Part shown: positions 43,507 to 52,347 of the stretch, piece by piece
Layout: every line of letters begins with the position of its first letter
How positions within the stretch are numbered: the stretch's first letter is position 1
Assembly (NCBI RefSeq): GCF_012932495.1
Contig: NZ_JABCNG010000002.1
Span: 124,001-188,000 of the forward strand
Origin: Novosphingobium sp. SG919
GTDB lineage: Bacteria; Pseudomonadota; Alphaproteobacteria; Sphingomonadales; Sphingomonadaceae
Direction: 5' to 3'
DNA length: 64,000 bases
Position numbers and translations under genes: made by a program
The notes under the pieces: generated by a model
What the model saw: only the letters and a program-made list of their open reading frames with translations
Databases searched by the model: none
What the model was told of the DNA's origin: nothing

Positions 43507-45672
43507 TCAGAGGCGGACGCGAACCGTGAGATCGAGCGAGCGCGGACGGCCGAGGATCCATTGTTCGTCATTGTAGGTGGTCGTCGCATAATCCTTGTCG
43601 AAGAGATTATAGAACCTAAGGTCAACAGCGACTTTGCTAGTCACGGCATAGCTCAGCCCGCCGTCTACAACCGCATAGGCGGGCACCCGGAAGCTGTTGG
43701 CGTTGTCGGAATAGGTGCGGCCGACATAGCGAAGACCGGCGCGTACCTGCACCTGTTTGGCCGCATCCCAACGCAGCCATACATTGGCCGATTGTTCCGG
43801 GACGCCGGGCGGCGTCTTGCCGGTGTAGATGCTCGTGCCGCTGATGAAATCGTCAAAACGCGCGTCGAGTATGGTGCCGTTCGCATCGATGCCGAAGCCC
43901 AGCGGCAAATCGAGCGAGACAGAAGCTTCGATACCCTTCGACGAGCGCTGGCCCACCTGTTCGATCGGGCTGGTCGCCGTCCGCTGCGACAACAGGCCCT
44001 TCTTGGCGATGCGATAGGCAGCGATCGAGGCCGTCCCCCGCCCATCGAGGAAGCTGGCCTTGACGCCGATTTCGACCTGATTGCCGGTCGCATTGCTGAA
44101 CCGGGTCTGCGAACCCGAATACGTGGTGAGTGTGCCGAGCGGATCGGTGCCGGTCGAATACTGCCCATAGAGCGACACTGTCGCGGTCGGCTGGTAAACC
44201 GCGCCGGCCCGCCAGGTCGTGTTGCGCAGCGTCTTGGTGAACAGCCGCGCGCTGATTGCGCCGGCAGGGTCGATGTTCTGGCGATAGACCCGGTCGTGCT
44301 CGTCGCGGATACCGGCAACGATCGAAAGCTGGTCGCTGAGGCGCAACCGGTCCTCGGCGAAGAAGCTGTATTCGGTGGTGCGCGTGCGGTACCGCGGGGC
44401 GATACCCTGTGTATCGAAGAACAACCCCGGATCGAATGTCCGCGGGTCGACAAAATCCTCCTGAAGGTCCGAACCAAAATCGTTCGAATAGGTCAGGTTG
44501 ATCCTGTTGACGTCGAACCCGACCACGAGGTCGTTGCGGATAGCTCCGAAAGAGCCGTTCCACTTGACGCTGCCCTGGTTACCGATCTGCGATTGGTCGT
44601 GAAAGATGCCGAGATTGTCGGTGCGGTAGATCGTGCCCGGGGTGCCGGAGGTGCCATTATAGCCATTGGGACAATCGCCGCTGGCACCGATCCAGCAATA
44701 GCTCTCGAGATTCTTGAACAAGCGCTTGCTGGTCAGCCAATACGCTGTGTTGGAAATGCTGATGGCTGCGGAAGGCGCCCACTCTGCGGTCAGGATCACA
44801 CGGTTATCGCGGTAATGCAGCTCGGCGTCGGCGACGTTGTAGTTGCGGCGACGGATGCTCCTGTCGAGCTTGCCGTCGATCAGCGGCGTGCCGAAATACT
44901 CGGTTGGCCGCTGGTTCGCATAATCGTCACGCAGCGTGAGCGAGAAAGAGTCGGACGGCGCAAAACGCAGCGCTGCCGAAAGGGCATAGCTGCTGGAGTC
45001 CCCGCGATCGACATAGCCGTCAGATTGCCGGTAACTGCCATCGATGCGGTAGGACAGCCTGTCACCGATTGGCCCTCCCGAGCCAGCCGCAACATGCCAG
45101 CTGTTCTGCGCACCATAGCTGGCTTCGCCGTTGACCTCGGTCCTGGCGGTATTCGGCTTCTTGGTGATCACATTGACCGCGCCGCCGAGCGCGCCTTGCC
45201 CGTAGAGCACAGACGACGGACCGTTGAGCACTTCGACCCTTTCCACGTTGAACGGATCTGCCGGAAAGGTGATCGTGCCGGCAACCGGAAAGAGCCGAAC
45301 GCCGTCGTAGAGTTGCAGGACCGAACCTTGTCCACTGAAGCCTCGCGCAACCAGCGCGGTCCCGCCATTGCCGGGGTTTGCCGAGGAAGTGATCCCAGGC
45401 GCACGGGTAACCGCATCGACGATTGTCAGATCGCCTCGAGCGCGCAGTTCGTTGCCGTCGATGATCGAGATGGTGGCGGGGGTTTCCAGCGGGGTCAGAC
45501 CAAGGCGGCTGCCGGTGGGAGCCGGTGCCGTGAGAGCGGCCAGCGGCCTGCCGACCACAAGAATGTCGTTGTTTTGAGGATCGTCTTCCTCAGCCGCGCG
45601 CGCTTCCGCCACAACCAATATTGCCGTCATCGACCACCCGGCCAATGCCAGCATCCGCGCCGTGCATTTCAT
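43507..45672 (-). CDS. TonB-dependent siderophore receptor
   Basis: A 721-residue outer-membrane receptor. Signal peptide 1-26 (MKCTARMLALAGWSMTAILVVAEARA), plug domain about 45-170 (TPATISIIDGNELRARGDLTIVDAVTRAPGI ... NVERVEVLNGPSSVLYGQGALGGAVNVITKKP), and a 22-strand barrel ending FYNLFDKDYATTTYNDEQWILGRPRSLDLTVRVRL. The plug motifs are those of ferric-siderophore receptors. The ATG at 45672 follows a G-rich ribosome site; a GTG 27 bases upstream is in frame but less likely. No convincing Fur box was seen upstream. Confidence 0.9.
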   Translation of the reverse strand: MKCTARMLALAGWSMTAILVVAEARAAEEDDPQNNDILVVGRPLAALTAPAPTGSRLGLTPLETPATISIIDGNELRARGDLTIVDAVTRAPGITSSANPGNGGTALVARGFSGQGSVLQLYDGVRLFPVAGTITFPADPFNVERVEVLNGPSSVLYGQGALGGAVNVITKKPNTARTEVNGEASYGAQNSWHVAAGSGGPIGDRLSYRIDGSYRQSDGYVDRGDSSSYALSAALRFAPSDSFSLTLRDDYANQRPTEYFGTPLIDGKLDRSIRRRNYNVADAELHYRDNRVILTAEWAPSAAISISNTAYWLTSKRLFKNLESYCWIGASGDCPNGYNGTSGTPGTIYRTDNLGIFHDQSQIGNQGSVKWNGSFGAIRNDLVVGFDVNRINLTYSNDFGSDLQEDFVDPRTFDPGLFFDTQGIAPRYRTRTTEYSFFAEDRLRLSDQLSIVAGIRDEHDRVYRQNIDPAGAISARLFTKTLRNTTWRAGAVYQPTATVSLYGQYSTGTDPLGTLTTYSGSQTRFSNATGNQVEIGVKASFLDGRGTASIAAYRIAKKGLLSQRTATSPIEQVGQRSSKGIEASVSLDLPLGFGIDANGTILDARFDDFISGTSIYTGKTPPGVPEQSANVWLRWDAAKQVQVRAGLRYVGRTYSDNANSFRVPAYAVVDGGLSYAVTSKVAVDLRFYNLFDKDYATTTYNDEQWILGRPRSLDLTVRVRL

Positions 45673-45775
45673 TCCAACCCCCCCAATAATCTGTATCACG
45701 TGTTGCTTAGGGGTGCGCCGTGCAGCGGCCAGTTATGTACCGTAATAGGGCCGACAGTCACAGGTTACAGCGTCG

Positions 45776-46045
45776 TTACAAGATGTTGCGGAACCACGCA
45801 GTCCCGATTTGCGTAGCTGGGCGAGGAAACTCCTGCATAGCCCGCAACTTGTCCCAGATCGGCCCCATGTATTCAGGGCCGGACGCGCTGGAATTGTGCA
45901 GCTCTCCGCCGAGCGCCAGATAGGGTTTGCCATCCACCAACAGCTGGCGGTCCTTGATCTCCAGGAGCGGTTCGGCATTAACCGCATCGATCGACAGGGA
46001 AATGGCCGCGGCAGATGACGCCAGACGTGCGTCAAGGCATACGCG
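45776..46045 (-). pseudogene. Fragment of a GH35/GH42-like beta-galactosidase family gene
   Basis: On the minus strand one frame reads ASSAAAISLSIDAVNAEPLL, then EIKDRQLLVDGKPYLALGGE, then LHNSSASGPEYMGPIWDKLR. This is a signal-peptide-like start followed by the first strand and helix of secreted glycosidases in which LLVDGKP...GGELHNSSAS is typical. The frame has no start codon (a TGA lies just upstream), and after AMQEF it loses similarity and stops at 45776. The rest of the enzyme (several hundred residues) is missing. It is best seen as a decayed remnant between the receptor gene and the response regulator. Confidence 0.5.
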
Positions 46046-46178
46046 TCACCGACGTTCCGGCCTTGACCAATGCCGATCTGCAAGCCGGCTTGAGCAGCAA
46101 ATGAAGGCATTGGCAGGGGCCAATTGAAAAGGGAACGGGTGCGGCGCTGCAGCATTGTGAATGCATGAGGTTCCCAGT

Positions 46179-46565
46179 ATGAAATCCGTGCTTATCGTCG
46201 AGGACGAAATCTTCATTGCCTTGGAAATAGAGCGGATTCTTCAGGATGCCGGGTACACCGTCGTTGCCATTGCAGCCGATCAGACGGAAGCGCTGGCTGC
46301 CGGAGCGACAGCCAAAGTAGCGTTCGTTGATCTGAATCTGAGAGATGGGCCGACCGGCCCTGGGCTGGCGCTGGAGCTGGCGGACAGGTTCAGTATGAGG
46401 ATCGTCTACGTGACCGCCAACCCAAATCAGATCGAACAACCTGCCCGGACTGCTGTCGGCTATATCCGTAAACCATTTTCGGAAGAAGCGGTCCTCGCGG
46501 CAGCGGCTATCGCAGCGGATCCGGAATCAGCGAACGTGATCCATCAGGATGTCATCATCATTTAG
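46179..46565 (+). CDS. Single-domain response regulator (CheY-like receiver)
   Basis: A 128-residue stand-alone receiver. Acidic pair in VLIVEDEIFIALEIERIL (D9/E10 region), phospho-acceptor Asp51 (VAFVDLNLRDG), Thr in IVYVTANPNQ and the conserved lysine in GYIRKPFSEEAV. There is no output domain. Such receivers often work with HWE-type kinases as phosphate sinks or intermediates; an HWE kinase gene ends 13 bases away on the opposite strand. The ATG at 46179 has GAGG upstream; one at 46161 is also open. Confidence 0.88.
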   Translation: MKSVLIVEDEIFIALEIERILQDAGYTVVAIAADQTEALAAGATAKVAFVDLNLRDGPTGPGLALELADRFSMRIVYVTANPNQIEQPARTAVGYIRKPFSEEAVLAAAAIAADPESANVIHQDVIII

Positions 46566-46578
46566 CAGACGACGTCCG

Positions 46579-48069
46579 CTAGCGATGTAGTGCCGCGGTG
46601 GGAACGACGAGGCGCAGACGCAAGCCTTCGACGGACCAGTTCCGCTCTATGTGACCGCCCAACTGCTTGATCGCGCTGAGCTCGATCAATTTGGTGCCGA
46701 AACCGTCGTGCGAGGGCGCGGCGACCGGCGGCCCCCCGCGCTCGAGCCATTCGATTTCTACGCGACCATCGCCCACCTCGATCGTGATCTGGACCCTGCC
46801 ATCGGCGGACGAAAGCGATCCATATTTCGCTGCATTGGTGGCCAGCTCGTGAAACAGCAGGGCCAAGGGCGTGGCAGAGCGATCGTCGATGGTCGTATCA
46901 TCTCCCAAGATGGCGATGCGCCCGGCATATGCATCCATCAGTTCACCGAGCATCCCGGACAGGCTGTCCTGCACGGCGCTCGGCTTGGATGCATCGCTAT
47001 GCGGTCGAACAAAATCATGCGCGCGCCCGAGTGCCAGGATCCGTTCGCGCAAATCATCTGCGACGGGTTTCATCTGGGGATGTTGCCGTGTCGAGAAGCT
47101 GATCAGGCCGCTGATCACGGCGAAGATATTCTTGATACGATGACTGAGCTCGTGCGCCACGATCTCTCTTTGCGCCTGTATCATCTTTTGATCGTGGATA
47201 TCCGTGCATGTTCCAAACCATCGTGTGATCACGCCGTTTCGATCACGGATGGGGAGAGCTCGGCCCAAAGTCCACCGATACTCGCCGTCCGCACGTCTCA
47301 GTCGATACTCGATTTCGTACGGTTCGCCCGTTGCCAGCGATCGGCGCCAGACCGACCAAGCGTGGGGTTGGTCCTCCGGATGGAACATGCCATTCCAGCC
47401 TTCGCCATCGGTGGAGCCGGCCGGCATGCCCGTGAATTCATACCAGCGCGCGTTGTAGTAGTCGTGGAACCCGTCTGGACGCGCCGACCAGACCATCTGC
47501 GGCATCGCATCCGCCAGGATCCGGAATTTGGCTTCCCGTTCGTCCAACTCCCGGTCGGTCCGGAGAGACGCACGGCGTGCGGTCAGCAATGACATGATAT
47601 TCGAGGCCAGGACGAACAATCCTTCGCGCTGCACCTTGGTTAGTCCGGAACGCGGTTCTCGATCGATGACGCAAAGCGCGCCGAGCTGTACACCGTCGTC
47701 CGAGATGAGCGGCGTACCCGCATAAAATCGAATGTAGGGCGCGCCGGCCACCAGCGGATTGTCTGCAAACCGCAGATCTTGCGTTGCATCAGGCACGACC
47801 ATGAGATCGGTGCCGCGCATGGCGTGCGCGCAGAAGGATGTCTCACGCGGAGTCTCTGCAACGTCGAGCCCGGTTCGTGCTGGAAACCATTGTCGCTCGC
47901 GTTCGACGATGCTCACAAGGGCGATCGGTGTAGCGCACAAGGCGGCTGCGAAATCGGTGATGCGCGTCAGCGCCGCGCTGCCGGCCAACTCTTCCAAGTC
48001 AAAACTCAGGAGGGATTCGGCCCGTTCGGACTCCTCCTCGATGGACGTACCGTCAAATTTCTCGGTCAT
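46579..48069 (-). CDS. HWE-family sensor histidine kinase with GAF and PAS domains
   Basis: A 496-residue soluble kinase. GAF domain about 30-165 (SFCAHAMRGTDLMVVPDATQDLRFADNPLV ... YAGTPLISDDGVQLGALCVID), PAS with PAC about 180-298 (ILADAMPQMVWSARPDGFHDYYNARWYEFTG), then the phospho-acceptor helix AHELSHRIKNIFAVISGL with His310 and the ATPase with FHELATNAAKYGSLS, IEWLERGGPPV and GFGTKLIE. The last motifs define the HWE/HisKA_2 class. There is no membrane helix, so it senses a cytoplasmic signal. The GAF type is close to that of some light or redox sensors, but no cysteine or ligand is certain. Confidence 0.88.
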   Translation of the reverse strand: MTEKFDGTSIEEESERAESLLSFDLEELAGSAALTRITDFAAALCATPIALVSIVERERQWFPARTGLDVAETPRETSFCAHAMRGTDLMVVPDATQDLRFADNPLVAGAPYIRFYAGTPLISDDGVQLGALCVIDREPRSGLTKVQREGLFVLASNIMSLLTARRASLRTDRELDEREAKFRILADAMPQMVWSARPDGFHDYYNARWYEFTGMPAGSTDGEGWNGMFHPEDQPHAWSVWRRSLATGEPYEIEYRLRRADGEYRWTLGRALPIRDRNGVITRWFGTCTDIHDQKMIQAQREIVAHELSHRIKNIFAVISGLISFSTRQHPQMKPVADDLRERILALGRAHDFVRPHSDASKPSAVQDSLSGMLGELMDAYAGRIAILGDDTTIDDRSATPLALLFHELATNAAKYGSLSSADGRVQITIEVGDGRVEIEWLERGGPPVAAPSHDGFGTKLIELSAIKQLGGHIERNWSVEGLRLRLVVPTAALHR

Positions 48070-48175
48070 CAGCAGGACATTCGCTTCTATTGGTTGCGCG
48101 CAAGGCCGCGATAGCCGCGCCCTGGTGGGTAGCTCGAAAAGGGAATGCTTCCGTGGCAGTCCGCACGGGCCGCCC

Positions 48176-48370
48176 CTAGCAACAGGCTGAGATATTGTCG
48201 CCGAGCGGGCCCTTGACGGTGCCTTTCACATCCTGCGCCATACCCTTGAGCCGTTACGCCTCGCCTTCGACGACCAGCTTCTCGTTGTCAGTCGCTTTGC
48301 CAATCGTCTCCTTGCAGTTGCCCACCACCTTGTTGCCGGCGGCGCTGATCTTGTTTGTGAGGTCGCCCAT
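48176..48370 (-). pseudogene. csbD-like stress gene with an in-frame stop
   Basis: A frame from the ATG at 48370 reads MGDLTNKISAAGNKVVGNCK, ETIGKATDNEKLVVEGEA, then a TAA, then RLKGMAQDVKGTVKGPLGDN and ISACC before a TAG. This is the complete CsbD family pattern (about 60 residues, KxxGxxKxxxGKxTxN...EGxxQxxKGxxQ). The TAA stands where the family usually has Gln, as expected from a single C-to-T change. A ribosome site (AGGAACGACC) precedes the ATG. The gene is therefore recently inactivated, or read through. Confidence 0.7.
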
Positions 48371-48784
48371 GGTCGTTCCTGTCACTTGGGTCCCTGAAGA
48401 CAGTGCCAGTCAACGTCCTGATCCATGTCACGTTCCTTACTCAAGGCGCCTGCGTGGCTTCTAGGCAGCCTCGCCGATCGGCGGGTCCGACCTGTCTCCT
48501 TCGGTAACTTCAGTCAGAACCGGACATTTGGCTCAACTAGGTGAATACCCGAAGGTGGTCGGGCGCTGCCGGAAGCGAAGGTGGCATCGCGGGACGAAGC
48601 CGTCGATCCAACACGGCGTGTGGAATTGCGGATCTTTCCATAAGCAGACGCGCCTCAACGTCGCGGTGCCCCGTACAGACGAGGAGTGGCTAGAGAGGCG
48701 CCAAAGTTGCCCCAGCGGCGGCCCGAGAATGTAAAAGCCAGCGGACCCGCGCAGGGCCGGTTCTCCTGTCGGCGACGCTGCGGC
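48371..48784. other. Intergenic stretch without a recognisable gene
   Basis: Short open frames occur on both strands but none has a family motif, coupled start or good ribosome site. No RNA gene is recognised. With the csbD remnant next to it this looks like a decayed region. Confidence 0.4.
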
Positions 48785-49333
48785 CTACCTGACGGCAGCG
48801 TCGATCCATGCGCGCGTTCGCTCGAGCACCTCGTCCGACAATTGTGGGTCATCGACCGCCCGCGCCAGGATGACCGCCCCAACCATCGCCGCCCAGCTTC
48901 CGATTGCAGCGGTACGCTTGTCCGCTGCGGGCAACGCCGGAAGCGCATGTTCGATGCGCGCGATCTGCGTTCGCAGCCCTTCCGTCATGGTGGCTTTGGC
49001 TGCAGGCGTCTGGTGGCGCATGGCAGCGGCGAGGCCGGCGGTCGGGCAACCGCCTCCGGGATTATCCCGGTGTCGCGGGGCCAGATAGGCCCGGACAAAA
49101 TCGCTGAAGCTTCCGTTCTCGAAACTGTCCGCTGCAAGCGCGTTCGCAAGCGCCTGCGCCACCAGATCGTCCTTCGAGCGGAAATGCCCGTAAAAGCCGC
49201 CATGGGTGAGGCCTGCCGCCTTCATCACCTCCGCGACACTCACCGCCTCGATGCCCTTTTCCCTGAACAAGGCGCTGGCGACTTTCAGAATTCGGCGACG
49301 GTTTTCCGCCATCTGCTCTCTGCTGACCTTCAT
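48785..49333 (-). CDS. TetR/AcrR family transcriptional regulator
   Basis: A 182-residue regulator. DNA-binding domain at residues 5-55: NRRRILKVASALFREKGIEAVSVAEVMKAAGLTHGGFYGHFRSKDDLVAQAL; the recognition helix GLTHGGFYGHF is that of the YxaF/LmrA-like branch. The C-terminal part has GGGCPTAGLAAAMRHQTPAA, including the cysteine conserved in this branch. It is divergent from the SDR at 49442 and probably represses the redox operon 49442-54243. An ATG at 49333 is used; a TTG two codons upstream has the better-spaced GGAGA. Confidence 0.87.
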   Translation of the reverse strand: MKVSREQMAENRRRILKVASALFREKGIEAVSVAEVMKAAGLTHGGFYGHFRSKDDLVAQALANALAADSFENGSFSDFVRAYLAPRHRDNPGGGCPTAGLAAAMRHQTPAAKATMTEGLRTQIARIEHALPALPAADKRTAAIGSWAAMVGAVILARAVDDPQLSDEVLERTRAWIDAAVR

Positions 49334-49368
49334 ATCCAAATTTCTCCGCGACCGCCGTTGACATTTAG

Positions 49369-49382
49369 ATGATGGCTATCAT
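49369..49382. promoter_or_regulatory. Candidate operator in the TetR-SDR divergent gap
   Basis: ATGATGGCTATCAT has inverted 5-base arms round a 4-base centre. It lies in the 108-base gap between the TetR gene and the first gene of the plus-strand redox operon. The role is inferred from position. Confidence 0.35.
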
Positions 49383-49441
49383 ATTTAGCCAATCATGATC
49401 GCTGTCATGAATATAGAGCCCGATACAGAAAGAGCAATCCG

Positions 49442-50230
49442 ATGAGCGACATTCCTGCAGTTCTGATCACCGGCGCTTCCACCGGCATTGGCGCCACCTA
49501 TGCCGAGCGGTTCGCCCGCCGTGGCCATGCCTTGGTGCTTGTCGCGCGCGATGCGACGCGGATGGAAGCGCTTGCGGCGCGCCTGCGGCAGGAAACCGGG
49601 GTGACGATCGACATCCTCCCGGCCGATCTTACCCAGGCGACAGATCTCGCCAAGGTCGAGGCCAGGCTGCGGGAGGATGCGCGCATCGGCATCCTGGTCA
49701 ACAATGCCGGAACGGCGATCGGCGGAAGCTTCGTCGACCAGAGCGTCGAAGACATGACCAGGCTCGTCGCGCTCAACGCAACTGCGCTGCTGCGCCTTTC
49801 CAAGGCGATTGCCCCGCGTCTTGCCGAGGCCGGCGAAGGTGCGATCATCAATATCGGCTCGGTCGTTGGCGTGGCACCGGAATTCGGCATGACGGTATAT
49901 GGTGCAACCAAGGCCTTCGTGCAGTTCCTGTCGCAGGGCCTTGCGCAGGAGCTCGGGCCGAAGGGCGTCTACGTCCAGGCGGTGCTTCCGGCCTCGACCC
50001 GCACCGAGATCTGGGGTCATGCCGGTGCCGACGTCGATGCCATGAGCAACGTCATGGAAGTGGGCGATCTGGTGGACGCGGCCCTGCTCGGCTTCGACCG
50101 CCGCGAACCGGTGACGATCCCGCCGCTGCACGATGCCGGCCAGTGGGATGCGTTCGACGGCGCGCGCAAGGCCATGATCGGCAACGTCGGCAACGCCCTG
50201 CCGGCCGAGCGCTATCGCACGCGCGCCTGA
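49442..50230 (+). CDS. Short-chain dehydrogenase/reductase (first gene of TetR-linked operon)
   Basis: A 262-residue classical SDR. Cofactor site VLITGASTGIGATYAERFARRG (7-28) with a basic residue region VARDATRMEAL after beta-2, suggesting NADP(H). NNAGTAIGG follows beta-4, and the catalytic NIGSVVG and YGATKAF are intact. It is divergent from the TetR gene and followed by four more oxidoreductase or hydrolase genes on the same strand, so it is probably part of a detoxification or carbonyl-reduction operon. Substrate unknown. Confidence 0.87.
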   Translation: MSDIPAVLITGASTGIGATYAERFARRGHALVLVARDATRMEALAARLRQETGVTIDILPADLTQATDLAKVEARLREDARIGILVNNAGTAIGGSFVDQSVEDMTRLVALNATALLRLSKAIAPRLAEAGEGAIINIGSVVGVAPEFGMTVYGATKAFVQFLSQGLAQELGPKGVYVQAVLPASTRTEIWGHAGADVDAMSNVMEVGDLVDAALLGFDRREPVTIPPLHDAGQWDAFDGARKAMIGNVGNALPAERYRTRA

Positions 50231-50285
50231 GCACCAAGCCCTCCCCAAGCCCATGCCGCGACAGCGGCCATCCTTCAGGTGCATC

Positions 50286-51380
50286 ATGACCAGCAACACG
50301 CTTTTCGAACCCTACGCCCTCGGCGCCATTCCACTTTCCAACCGGATCGTGATGGCGCCGCTTACCCGCAACCGCGCCGGGGCCGGCCTGGTGCCGGGTG
50401 ACCTGACCGCCGAATATTACGCCCAGCGGGCGTCAGCCGGACTGATCATCTCGGAAGCGACCCAGGTTTCGCAGCAAGGGCAAGGCTACCAGGACGCGCC
50501 CGGCATCTACACCAGCGACCAGATCGAAGGTTGGCGCAAGGTGACCGCGGCGGTGCACGAAAAGGGTGGCCGCATCGTCCTCCAGCTCTGGCATGTCGGC
50601 CGGATCAGCCATCTCGACCTCCAGCCTGACGGCGGCCAGCCGGTCGCGCCTTCGGCCATCCGGGCCGAGACCAAGACCTTCGTCAACAACGCCTTTGTCG
50701 ATGTCTCCGAGCCCCGCGCGCTAAGGATCGAGGAGCTGGCTGGCATCGTCGACGACTTCCGCCAGGCGGCCGCCAACGCGATCGAGGCGGGTTTCGACGG
50801 GGTCGAGGTGCACGGTGCCAATGGCTATCTGCTCGAGCAGTTCGCCAAAGACGGGGCCAATGTCCGAACCGACGCCTATGGCGGCTCGGTGGAAAACCGC
50901 GCGCGGCTGATGCTGGAAGTCACGGCCGCGGTGGCGCAGGAGATCGGAGCGGAACGCACCGGCATCCGGATTTCCCCGGTCTCGCCCGCCAACGGTATCG
51001 CCTGCAGCGATCCGCAGGCACAATATGACTATATCGTCGATCAGCTCGACACTCTGGGTATCGCCTACATCCACGTCGTCGAAGGCGCGACCGGTGGCCC
51101 GCGCGACGTCGCGCCCTTCGATTACGGCTCGCTGCGCCGCCGCTTCTCAAAGGCCTATATCGCCAACAACGGCTATGATCTGGGTCTCGCGACCGCGCAT
51201 CTGGCGGAAGGCAAGGCCGACCTGATCGCCTTCGGGCGCCCGTTCATCTCCAATCCGGACCTCGTCGAACGGCTGCAGCGCGGCGCGCCCCTGGCCGAGA
51301 TCGATCCAGCCACGCTCTATGGCGGAGGCGCCGCAGGCTACACGGATTACCCCCGCTTTACCGACGCGTCCGGCAACTGA
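50286..51380 (+). CDS. Old yellow enzyme family alkene reductase (NemA-like)
   Basis: A 364-residue FMN-dependent TIM-barrel enzyme. Seen: LFEPYALGAIPLSNRIVMAPLTRNRA (N-terminal FMN part), LQLWHVGRISH, the substrate-binding VEVHGANGYLLEQFAKDGANVRTDAYGGSVENRARLMLEV and the C-terminal LIAFGRPFISNPDLVERLQRGAPL. The HGAN pair (His and Asn) binds the electron-withdrawing group of the substrate. Family members reduce activated C=C bonds and nitro compounds with NADPH. The start at 50286 (MTSNTLFEPY) fits the family N-terminus. Confidence 0.9.
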   Translation: MTSNTLFEPYALGAIPLSNRIVMAPLTRNRAGAGLVPGDLTAEYYAQRASAGLIISEATQVSQQGQGYQDAPGIYTSDQIEGWRKVTAAVHEKGGRIVLQLWHVGRISHLDLQPDGGQPVAPSAIRAETKTFVNNAFVDVSEPRALRIEELAGIVDDFRQAAANAIEAGFDGVEVHGANGYLLEQFAKDGANVRTDAYGGSVENRARLMLEVTAAVAQEIGAERTGIRISPVSPANGIACSDPQAQYDYIVDQLDTLGIAYIHVVEGATGGPRDVAPFDYGSLRRRFSKAYIANNGYDLGLATAHLAEGKADLIAFGRPFISNPDLVERLQRGAPLAEIDPATLYGGGAAGYTDYPRFTDASGN

Positions 51381-51474
51381 GCCAACGGGGCCGTGCTGCG
51401 GCACGGTCCTCGATACCCACCCCACCATCAACCGCCGCGCGGCCAATGCCGCACGCCAGATCGAGAACAACGCC

Positions 51475-52299
51475 ATGGCGACCTCCACATTCAACGCATC
51501 GAAGACAGCATTCGTGACCGGCGCCTCGAGCGGCATCGGCAAGGCGGCCGCTATGGCGCTCGCCCGCGCGGGCTACCGGGTGATCGGCACCAGCCGCAAG
51601 GCGGCACCCGGCGAAATCCGCGATGGCATCCGGATGATCGCCTGCGACGTGACATCGGACGCCTCGGTTGCCGCAGCAGTGGCATCCGCGCACGCCGAGC
51701 TCGGCCGCATCGACCTACTGGTCAACAACGCCGGCTATGCGATTTCCGGCGCTGCGGAGGAAAGCTCGATCGAGCAGGTCCGCGCCTTGTTCGACACCAA
51801 CTATCTGGGCGTCGTCCGGGTAACGAACGCGGTGCTGCCGATCCTGCGCGGCCAGGGCGGCGGGCGGATCCTGAATATCGGCTCGGTCGTGGGGCTGATC
51901 CCCGGTCCCTTCGGCGCCCATTACACGGCGAGCAAGCACGCCATTGAAGGCTATTCGGAATCGCTCGACCACGAAGTGCGCCCGTTCGGCATTCGCGTCG
52001 CCGTGATCGAGCCCTGGGCGACCAAGACATCCATCGAAGCCAATTCGCCGCGCGGCGATCGACCCGTCGCGGACTATAACGACGCGTTCGCGCGCTACCA
52101 GGCCGCGTTCGCGGCGGCGATGGCGACCGGCGATACGGCGGAGGATGTGGCGGAAACCATTGTCGCCGCAGCACAGGCCGGCAAACCGCAGCTGCGTTAC
52201 CCTTCTGGCAAGGCGGCGCGACAGACGGCCTTCGCCCGGCGCTTTCTGCCCCGCGCGCTGTTCGATCGCACGCTGCGCAAGCAGTTCAACATCGCCTGA
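51475..52299 (+). CDS. SDR family oxidoreductase (second in operon)
   Basis: A 274-residue classical SDR. Cofactor motif AFVTGASSGIGKAAAMALARAGYRVIGTSRKA, with Ser-Arg-Lys after beta-2 pointing to NADP(H); NNAGYAISGAAEESS; catalytic LNIGSVVGLIPGPFGAHYTASKHA. The C-terminal tail (GKAARQTAFARRFLPRALFDRTLRKQFNIA) is typical of the retinol-dehydrogenase-like or 'oxidoreductase' branch. It is 94 bases after the old yellow enzyme gene. Substrate unknown. Confidence 0.87.
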   Translation: MATSTFNASKTAFVTGASSGIGKAAAMALARAGYRVIGTSRKAAPGEIRDGIRMIACDVTSDASVAAAVASAHAELGRIDLLVNNAGYAISGAAEESSIEQVRALFDTNYLGVVRVTNAVLPILRGQGGGRILNIGSVVGLIPGPFGAHYTASKHAIEGYSESLDHEVRPFGIRVAVIEPWATKTSIEANSPRGDRPVADYNDAFARYQAAFAAAMATGDTAEDVAETIVAAAQAGKPQLRYPSGKAARQTAFARRFLPRALFDRTLRKQFNIA

Positions 52300-52347
52300 A
52301 CGCCCCTTCCCCTTCATCGACCCGTGCGCGGGCAACGCAGGCCCATC

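Noticed and set aside
45733..46155. 140-codon minus-strand frame before the TonB receptor
   Set aside because: It is Arg/Cys/Trp-rich without motifs; another frame of the same strand shows the glycosidase remnant that explains the region.
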